DNA from: Nemophila menziesii
Taxonomy: Eukaryota; Streptophyta; Magnoliopsida; Boraginales; Hydrophyllaceae
Length of the DNA stretch: 64,000 nt
Direction of reading: 5' to 3'
Assembly (NCBI GenBank): GCA_029959085.1
Contig: JARWIR010000002.1
Coordinates: 32,203,733 to 32,267,732, forward strand
Positions within the stretch are counted from its first letter, which is position 1; every line of letters starts with the position of its first letter. The notes below the pieces were generated by a model. The model made no database searches, was not told the origin of the DNA, and saw only the letters and a program-made list of their open reading frames with translations. The translations under genes were made by a program, and so were the position numbers. Below are positions 57,425 through 64,000 of the stretch, one piece after another.

Positions 57425-58955
57425 CAAAACAAAACAAAACAAGGGGTAGAAGTAAACACAAGAACAAATAGAAGCTAGCAAATAAACCCTAAAGCAATTC
57501 TCAAAATAAATCTCATATAGCAAACTCTAGAAACTAATATACACATACACTAATCATGCAACATCAAACATAAATAATCTCAATCATAAAATTAAAGTCC
57601 CAATGCTTGAAGGTTACACTTGTACTCATCTCTTTATGATGGCTATAGGGTGGTCATTAATCCTACCTTGCTTTGAACGCTCCACTTAGTGTATTCCCTA
57701 TCAACAGAATTATAAATTCACTATGCACTTAGGAATCACGAGGTCTTTACGGTTATAATAATGGCTTAAGGACGGTATGGATGTATATTTGGTAAATTTG
57801 AAGTGAGCTTTTGGCTCTCTCCTCACTTACCATCAACAGTGTCCTCGAGCTTGAGTCAACGCTCAAAAAATGTTCTCACTCACCCATATACGCAACAATT
57901 TAGCGTCCCATGTCTACCCACTATAAACAAGATGATTTTCAGAAGAATTCCACTTTGCCGGATTTATTCATTCATATCTTTCTTTTTATTTTCTTTTCTC
58001 TTTTTTTTTTGTACAGAAGCAAACCGGGTTCCCGGTTTTGACGAATCCGGGTTCCCGGTTCCTACTGTATGAATTTTCAACTTTTTCATTTTTTTTTTTT
58101 TTTTTTTTTTTTTCATTTTCCTTCATTCCCGGCAAAGGGTTACAAGTATATATCATCTGCAATTGTGCTACAATACAAAGCACATCAATCCCAACCCATT
58201 AAATTCCCCATATGTGGTCCCACCACCCCAAACTCAAGCTCGAGACATGTCTCAGGATTGTGATTCAAGTGCGGGTCATATGGTCATGCCTAATAATCTA
58301 AGGGATAATGGCTTATATCGTGGCTACAAAGAAAAGGCTAAGGTTCAAAGTGGGCTAAGACGGATAATAATTAATACAAGGGATAGAAGGCTAAAAAGGC
58401 ACAAATGGCTAACAAAGAACTGCCCCTATCATTTTCCTAAGTACATAGCTTGTCTTTAGTTTATATCTAGGTGGGTTCTCTACTAATTAGGATTTCACGT
58501 TCTACACACCAAACATATTCCTTGAGTACAAGCTTACTTCATTTGCATTGTTCATTAATTTTTCCTATCAATTACCTATGTTCGCATGCAATTGTAAGTG
58601 CGTTTTATATCAATCCCTACAGTCCACTATTTACTATCATAGATTCATCAAGAGTATGCTTAAAGGGATATTTAAAAATTTCTACAGTCAAACGCAACTC
58701 CGAAAATTATTTTATTGAAAGCAAATAAAACATATAACACATAAAAACTGGGATGAGGCAACGAACCCCACCCCAAACTCAAAAATGAGCCGTGTCCCCA
58801 CGACTCGAAAAGACTCAAAGCAATAAAATAATCTACACTAAATGAGAAGGATTAGAAAACGTATCTGAACCAGCGCGAGGCTGGTTATCGGTGTTGCGTC
58901 CATGAACTTTATCTCGCGTCTAGACATCGTAAACTGTGCTTTGAACAAATAAAGT
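57425..58955 (-). mobile_element. 3' non-coding region of element E with a palindrome pair
   Basis: No gene is seen. CCGGGTTCCCGG occurs at 58024-58035 and 58047-58058 (centres 23 bp apart). Polypurine-like GAGTTTGGGGTGG tracts (minus strand) lie near 58222 and 58769, and hairpin 1 is at 58787-58806 (GAGTCGTG-GGGA-CACGGCTC in sense). The rest is collinear with F, B, C and G. A poly-T run lies near 58088-58112. Confidence 0.7.
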
Positions 58956-59243
58956 TCAACTTGTTTGTAACGTTTCCCAAAATAGCGCATCTCGTATCCT
59001 GATTCTCTTCCAACACCTTGATTTTCGATTCCAATTCATCGTCGGATTATTTTCTTCCTCACTTTCAGGTTCCTCAATCACTTTCCTCTTCTTTGGATTA
59101 CCCTTAATTTGAACCTCTTCAGTCTTGTGTTTGAAACGTGAAATAGGAATCTCAATAGCTTGTTCTTGAGTAGCACCAAAAGTGTTTCTGTTTCTTGGAG
59201 AATTCCTTCGATAAGTACACATGAAAACGGTTCTGATAAGCAT
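58956..59243 (-). pseudogene. Second ORF of element E, core deleted
   Basis: The ATG at 59243 follows TTTGAGTTTGGGGTGGAAAG, the start context of the second ORF in B and C. The frame has 95 codons with a basic/acidic composition (ISRFKHKTEEVQIKGNPKKR, PESEEENNPT) and a short C-terminal part (RDALFWETLQTS). The central domain is absent. It could still be translated as a small basic protein, but loss of the domain core suggests a deletion remnant, as in F. Confidence 0.5.
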
Positions 59244-59619
59244 CTCTTTCCACCCCAAACTCAAAACTTCAAATAGTGAGAAGCTAAGGCTTAGAACTTT
59301 GATGTTTTGAGGCTTAAGACTTGAAAATTATGGTGGAATATGAGATGGGTAAAGGCTAATTGATGTGGGGGAAGAGGGAATTGGATTTAAGTTGAAGTTT
59401 GGATGAAGAACAATCGGAGGAAAGCGGGAAATTTATCGTATTTTGGATGGGAGATGAGTTGATTGCATGTTTTTGTGGTGAAAGAGAGTAAGATTTGAGG
59501 ATTGTGTGGTTGTAGATGATGATGTTCAGGAAATTCTAGGTTTTGGGAGTGTTTTTGGAGGCTGGGTTGAAGAAGGAGGTAAAAATCTAGGGCTAAAAAG
59601 CTTCAAAACGGCCCTGTCA
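59244..59619 (-). mobile_element. Leader of the second ORF in element E
   Basis: This is non-coding sequence, CT/GA-biased, between the palindrome array and the second-ORF remnant. It corresponds to 26771-27205 of element B. No gene is seen. Confidence 0.5.
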
Positions 59620-59761
59620 CAGATGAAACCGGGTACCCGCATTTGCAAATGCGGGGCCCCAGTTTCGCGTCGCTGTGTCGACGCGAAAAAGATTTTTTTT
59701 TTTTTTTTTTTTTTTGAATAATTTTTTTTTTGGGCGTCTGAAATGACGCAATAAATTTTTT

Positions 59762-59808
<47 letters not shown>

Positions 59809-60145
59809 TCAAAACGCAGCCAAAACGCGGGGTCAGAGAATTGCCCTTCGAAACCGGGTTCCCGCATTTGCAAATGCGGGTACCCGCATTTTCGTCGATG
59901 GCGCGAGCCAAGACGCACCAAAACGCGACCTCCCAAAACGCGGGGTCAGAGAAATTGGAAAGTTACAGCTCCGAAACCGGGTACCCGCATTTGCAAATGC
60001 GGGGCCCCGGTTTGCGTCGATGGCGCGAATCCAAAACGCAGCAAAACGCGGGAAAACGCGGGACCCAAGACGCAGGGTCAGAATGTAGAATTTTTAGCTT
60101 TCGAAACCGGGTACCCGCATTTGCAAATGCGGGGACCCGGTTTGG
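59620..60145 (-). repeat. Nested-palindrome tandem array of element E (CCGGGTACCCGC type)
   Basis: Four units start near 59626, 59851, 59974 and 60104, the last three about 125 bp apart. Each unit has CCGGGTACCCGC, then ATTTGCAAAT, then GCGGGGCCCCGG. These are three palindromes forming one long inverted repeat, with the outer centres 22 bp apart (59977-59988 and 59999-60010). Spacers share GCGTCGATGGCGCG and CGCGGGGTCAGA. Long poly-T runs (59693-59717, 59757-59802) split the first two units. Confidence 0.88.
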
Positions 60146-60375
60146 CCCCTGGAACACCACAAATTTTCTCTTATTTTCTCCCTTTCGACCCCAAACTCAT
60201 GACCTTTTTATCCCTGAAATCATCAAAAACAACTACCCTTCCTCATTTCTTAATAATAAACACTAAAATTACGAAAATCAAACTAATCTAAATTGCAAAA
60301 AATAAAAACTTAGACTAATATACAAGAAATTGGCTTTTGTTTAACGTCGTTAAGCTCGACGGGTTACCTCATTTA

Positions 60376-63078
60376 TCAGTCATTCACATAACCTCCCCAG
60401 CAGTGAGTGAGGTTATGAATATTTGCAACTCGGAATTTACATCCCTTAGCTTTTATTCCCACTAGTTTATCTGAGATAACCTTCGCGACCATGAATGGTC
60501 CTAGCCAAGAACTTTTTGATTCACGTACCTTTGGATGGGGGTTTGGTTTCTTCATAGCTACTTCTTCACCTACCTTGAACCCCTTTTTCTTTCTTTCTTT
60601 CTTAGGTTCTTTCGGAACCTTCGTGGCACGTGCTTTCTCTTTCTTCTTCGCATGATTGAGTTGTGGATTTTTAGGGTATGGAGGAGTTTTAATTGGTGGT
60701 TTCTTTCGTAGCTCTTTCTCCTCCACCCCTAAAGTGTCCACAACATTGATTGGCTCTTTTCTTACCGGTTCCATTACATCTACACGAAAACATTCTTCCT
60801 TGGAATCCGGAAACTTCATAGGTCTAAACACATTAAACTTCATCTCCTCGTCTTGGATTCTCATAATCATTTCGCCATTTTCTACATCAATCAAAGTACG
60901 CCCCGTGGCTAGGAATGGTCTTCCCAAAATAATGGGTACATTCCTATCCGCGTCGTAATCAAGTATAATGAAATCAGCGGGGAAAATTAACGTACCTGCC
61001 TTAACGAGGACATCTTCGATTCGGCCTTCTGGATGTGCAAGAGATCGATCCGCCATTTGCAAGACCATAGAAGTGGGTCTTGCTTCAATATTAAGCTTGT
61101 CAAAGACTGATTTGGGCATAAGATTTATGCTTGCACCCAAATCGCATAGCGCTTTTCCTTTCCACTCATTACCAATAGATATCGGAATCGTAAAGCTCCC
61201 AGGATCAACTAACTTTGGAGGTAGTTTACCTTGACAAATAGCACTACATTCCTCGGGGAGACCAATCATCTCATTATCACAATACGGCCGTTTGTTGGTG
61301 AGGGCTCTTTTCAGAAACTTAGCATACTTGGGTACATCTCTAATAGCTTCCAATAACGGAATGTTTATGCTAAGACCTCTTACCTTGTTAAAGAATTTTT
61401 GATAATCAGCCATATCACCCTTCTTTTGAACTCTCGATGGAAATGGTGGAGGAGGACGGTTTATTATAGTATCATCTTTCTTTTTCGGAACTTCACTAGA
61501 CTTCTCCACTTCTTCTACTTCAACTTCTTTATCTTTATTCACCACCTCTTTTTCTTTTCTAACTTCTTTTTCTTTCATAACCGGAAAAGGAGGTGGAGGA
61601 AGGTTCTTACCACTTCTGAGAGTAATAGCTTTACAGTCTTCGATTTGGATTGGATTCTCAGTATTGCTAGGGAGTTGCCCTTGTGGACGTTGATTCAGTT
61701 GTTTGTTAATTTGACTTAGCTGATTCTGGAACAACTTCATACTTGCTTCAACTGCGTTTTGACGTTCCATAGCTTGTGTTTGAAGAGCAATTAAGCTTTC
61801 AACTGTTTTCTGAAGAGTAACTCCTTCTTGCGGATGGGCAGGTAAGGCCTTCTGATTCATTGTGTCATCATAATTGTCTTGAGGAGCATAATTTTGATTC
61901 TGTCCTCCTTGGTAATTGTTGTGTGGTCTTGGATTGTAGTTGTTACCTTGGGGACGCGGCTGATACGCATAAGTGGGATTTGCTGCCCCATCAGGATTTG
62001 AGTATTGAAACCCCGGATGGTTTCTGTTAGGCTGATATCCATTACCACTTGAATTAAAGTTACCTCTATTGGACACAAACATCACGGATTCTTGATTATT
62101 TTGACAATTTTCCCAACTATGATCATTGACACCGCAATACTCACATCCATATACCTCTTGTGCAACCTTTACCTCACCTCTTTTATTCGAGAAACCTTCT
62201 TTCACGGCTAGAGTAAGTTGTCTCAATTGTTGTTCTAGTGTGGTCTGAAGCTTTGTCTCTAGCGTAGCAAACTTTTCTTCCATATCAACATTATTCACTC
62301 TTTTAACTGGTGTTCTTACTGAACTCCACCCAACTTCATTCTTGACTGTTCTCTCTAGGATGATCTTTGCATGAGCGGGTTGAACTTGAAGAAAACCTGC
62401 ACCACATAGCATATCCAATTTCTCTCTTGAAGTCCCATCAAGGCCTCTATAAAATATTTTTAATTGTTGTTGTTCTGAAAAGCCATGATTGGGGACTCTA
62501 CGTAAGCACATCTGAAATCTTGTCCAACTCCTACCCAAAGTTTCATCATATTCTTGACGGAAATGCGTCAACTCTAATTCAGCATCTAACCTCATGTTAC
62601 TTGGGTAATACCTGTCAAAGAAAGCAATCTCTAATTGGTCCCAGTTGGTGATCTTCGTAGGATCTTGCGTATCGTGCCATTCACTTGCTCCATCAATAAC
62701 AAAGAACTTAAAAGCAGGAAAGTACATTTGTTCTCTTGAAACCCCTTGTGTGATGTAAGAATCACATATCTGCTTAAATTTCTGTACTGCTCTAAGAGGA
62801 TCTTCTCCAACTCTACCTCGAAAATGTCCAAAGTTTTGGAATTGAGCTAACATACCCGAATCTAGACGAAACTTCGGAACATTAATATCTGGAGCACCTA
62901 CTCCTATAGCAGGAGCACGGAATGGAACTTCTGGAGGACCATTAGTAAACCATGGATCTTGAATATTCGCCATTTCTCTTTCCTCTTGTTCTCGTCTTTT
63001 CTTATTTGCAAGTCTGATTAACGAATCCGGATTATCAAGGATTTGAACTGGCGGTTCAAATCTGAGCCTTCTTCGCAT
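60376..63078 (-). CDS. Intact Gag-protease-integrase-tail polyprotein of element E
   Basis: The protein has 900 residues from ATG 63078, in the TTTGGTGTATG context seen in C. The basic N-terminus (KKRREQEERE) is followed by the retrotransposon Gag domain (about 60-250, AFFDRYYPSNMRLDAELELT), a coiled-coil segment (about 265-300), a CX2CX4HX4C zinc knuckle (CEYCGVNDHSWENC, about 312-325), an Asn/Gln/Pro-rich region, and a charged linker (about 480-560). The aspartic protease (about 620-760) has active site CDLGASINLMP (Asp about 648) and IILGRPFLATG. The end (about 850-900) is SSWLGPFMVAK...NLTHCWGGYVND, which resembles an integrase C-terminal tail. RT, RNase H and the integrase core are missing without breaking the frame. 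It should make particles and process them, but needs RT and integrase from elsewhere. Confidence 0.92.
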   Translation of the reverse strand: MRRRLRFEPPVQILDNPDSLIRLANKKRREQEEREMANIQDPWFTNGPPEVPFRAPAIGVGAPDINVPKFRLDSGMLAQFQNFGHFRGRVGEDPLRAVQKFKQICDSYITQGVSREQMYFPAFKFFVIDGASEWHDTQDPTKITNWDQLEIAFFDRYYPSNMRLDAELELTHFRQEYDETLGRSWTRFQMCLRRVPNHGFSEQQQLKIFYRGLDGTSREKLDMLCGAGFLQVQPAHAKIILERTVKNEVGWSSVRTPVKRVNNVDMEEKFATLETKLQTTLEQQLRQLTLAVKEGFSNKRGEVKVAQEVYGCEYCGVNDHSWENCQNNQESVMFVSNRGNFNSSGNGYQPNRNHPGFQYSNPDGAANPTYAYQPRPQGNNYNPRPHNNYQGGQNQNYAPQDNYDDTMNQKALPAHPQEGVTLQKTVESLIALQTQAMERQNAVEASMKLFQNQLSQINKQLNQRPQGQLPSNTENPIQIEDCKAITLRSGKNLPPPPFPVMKEKEVRKEKEVVNKDKEVEVEEVEKSSEVPKKKDDTIINRPPPPFPSRVQKKGDMADYQKFFNKVRGLSINIPLLEAIRDVPKYAKFLKRALTNKRPYCDNEMIGLPEECSAICQGKLPPKLVDPGSFTIPISIGNEWKGKALCDLGASINLMPKSVFDKLNIEARPTSMVLQMADRSLAHPEGRIEDVLVKAGTLIFPADFIILDYDADRNVPIILGRPFLATGRTLIDVENGEMIMRIQDEEMKFNVFRPMKFPDSKEECFRVDVMEPVRKEPINVVDTLGVEEKELRKKPPIKTPPYPKNPQLNHAKKKEKARATKVPKEPKKERKKKGFKVGEEVAMKKPNPHPKVRESKSSWLGPFMVAKVISDKLVGIKAKGCKFRVANIHNLTHCWGGYVND

Positions 63079-63197
63079 ACACCAAACCTAAAAACCTGAG
63101 AAAACTAAACAAGCAAAAAGCGTAAAACTGATAAAAACAAAAATAAAAATAAATGCAACTATCACTAAAGGATAAACACCGTGGTCACACGCTACCG

Positions 63198-63215
63198 TCC
63201 CCGGCAGCGGCGCCA
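63198..63215 (-). other. Primer-binding site (tRNA-Asp type), element E
   Basis: The minus strand reads TGGCGCCGCTGCCGGGGA, one mismatch to the Athila/Tat tRNA-Asp site. Confidence 0.9.
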
Positions 63216-63221
63216 AAAACT

Positions 63222-64000
63222 TGGTGGTCCTTTGTGTGTTCTAAAATAAATGCAAATGTAAATCGAACCACAACCGCAAGTGTACGGTTGTCCCAAGTAG
63301 TAATAAGGATAATACAGATTCGTTCCAAGGACGGAATGGTTGATCACAATGTCTAGCAAATAGTGATTGATGCACTTATGAAAATAAAAGATAATAGTAT
63401 GTTTGTTTGGTTTTTGTATTAAGACTAAATAAATGAAAGACAAATATTAAAATGCAAGTAAAAGCTAAGACGCAAATAAAAATGAGTGAAAACGCAATAT
63501 GAGATGTAGTACTTGAGAACGCAAGGATCCTCCTAATCTTACTTCCTAACTTATGTTGTTTAAGGGCTAAATTGGTCAATTACAATGGTCGGGATTCTAA
63601 ATTCCTTATACCCCCGTCAGGGTGGACTATAAGGCGATCCTAGGGTGTCACTAGTCCCGTCAGGGTAAATATGATCCACCGTTGGATGATTAAGTTTTAT
63701 TACCTCATTGGCCCTAAAATTAGCTAAGTTCGTCAGAATCAATAGCTTCTATTTTAGATTAAATAAATATTTCCGTACCTAAACCCTCCGTCAGGATGAT
63801 CCAATCGCCACTAATTGGAATAGCCTAGATACTAACACCTGTTCTTAGTTAGCTACTCCAAAAACAGTAAAATAATCTCAATTTATTGAAAAGAGTAAAA
63901 GCCCTAATTTAGTTTAATTCAATAAAAACCCAAATTCAACATTCGTTAATTAATAAGATTGGGATTCACCCATTGTTTGTTCTCAAGCACTATCAATTGT
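63222..64000 (-). repeat. 5' LTR of element E (runs out of the window)
   Basis: These 779 bases match 55826-56604 of the 3' LTR; I saw no difference in the parts I compared. Confidence 0.92.

Larger units (their letters stand above)
55826..64000 (-). mobile_element. Element E: young non-autonomous Athila/Tat-like element
   Basis: On the minus strand: 5' LTR (beyond 64000 to 63222), primer site (63215-63198), intact gag-protease (63078-60376), palindrome array (about 60145-59620), second-ORF remnant (59243-58956), hairpin 1 (58806-58787), palindrome pair (58058-58024), hairpin 2 and polypurine tract (57424-57389), 3' LTR (57388-55826). The visible parts of the two LTRs are identical where compared. 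No reverse transcriptase or integrase core is present. It is nested in H, which is nested in F. Confidence 0.9.

Noticed and set aside
59620..60145. CRISPR-like regular palindromic repeats
   Set aside because: This is a plant nuclear element with no Cas genes. Spacers are themselves repeated, so this is a tandem array, not a CRISPR array.
59841..60266. A 141-codon plus-strand frame with repeated YPHLQMRGPGL-like peptides
   Set aside because: It is a by-product of the about 125 bp palindrome array read in one frame. There is no homology, and the real gene of E is on the other strand.

Overview
This is plant nuclear DNA, most likely from a eudicot with a repeat-rich genome. The signs are a 14-exon gene with short AT-rich introns, LTR retrotransposons primed by tRNA-Asp (Athila/Tat type) or initiator tRNA-Met (Copia type), and L1-type LINE remnants. 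The species cannot be named from the sequence. About 90% of the window is nested mobile elements around one host gene.

Layout, left to right. 1-528: tail of an Athila-like gag-pol fragment (+). 529-6027: element A (-), a gag-protease element with one 1538 bp LTR, inserted in an older LTR (6028-6929). 6930-10361: 3' part plus LTR of element G (+). 10395-10896: degenerate LINE ORF1 fragment (-). 10897-22771: element C (+), with two LTRs, a solo LTR inside gag (GGTAA target duplication), an 803 bp tandem duplication, and a second ORF split by a Copia-type solo LTR (CTCAT duplication). 23172-31756: element B (+), sister of A, with an intact second ORF. 32497-34529: LINE remnant (+). 35230-38916: the host gene, a PHD-finger/GNAT chromatin-type protein. 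40110-41408: a second LINE remnant (-), with a copy of one exon of the host gene inside it. 41912-50445: element F (-), as LTR-internal-LTR-internal. 50446-55825: element H (-), Copia-type, inserted in F. 55826-64000: element E (-), inserted in the right LTR of H; it is the youngest element, with LTRs identical wherever I compared them.

No Ty3 or Copia reverse transcriptase or integrase core is visible anywhere. The Athila-like elements encode Gag and protease joined directly to what looks like the C-terminal tail of integrase, followed in A/B and C by a second ORF of the 'putative plant transposon protein' type. The same kind of ORF is the only sizeable gene of Copia-type element H. All must depend on partner elements for reverse transcription and integration.

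The most striking pattern is non-coding. Elements A, B, C, E, F, H and the Copia-type solo LTR carry CpG-rich clusters of 12-14 bp palindromes, mostly in pairs whose centres lie 20-23 bp apart. The palindrome differs by group (GCGGTAYACCGC, CCGGGTWCCCGG, ACCGGCTAGCCGGT), yet the same variant occurs in unrelated superfamilies, and two LTRs of one Copia family carry different variants. With the second ORF present in both superfamilies, this suggests a motif-plus-binding-protein module, possibly comparable to the VANC anti-silencing systems of VANDAL transposons. That function is inference. Further structure includes four dispersed LTR motifs that change in concert between families, and two hairpins with covarying stems just upstream of polypurine tracts.
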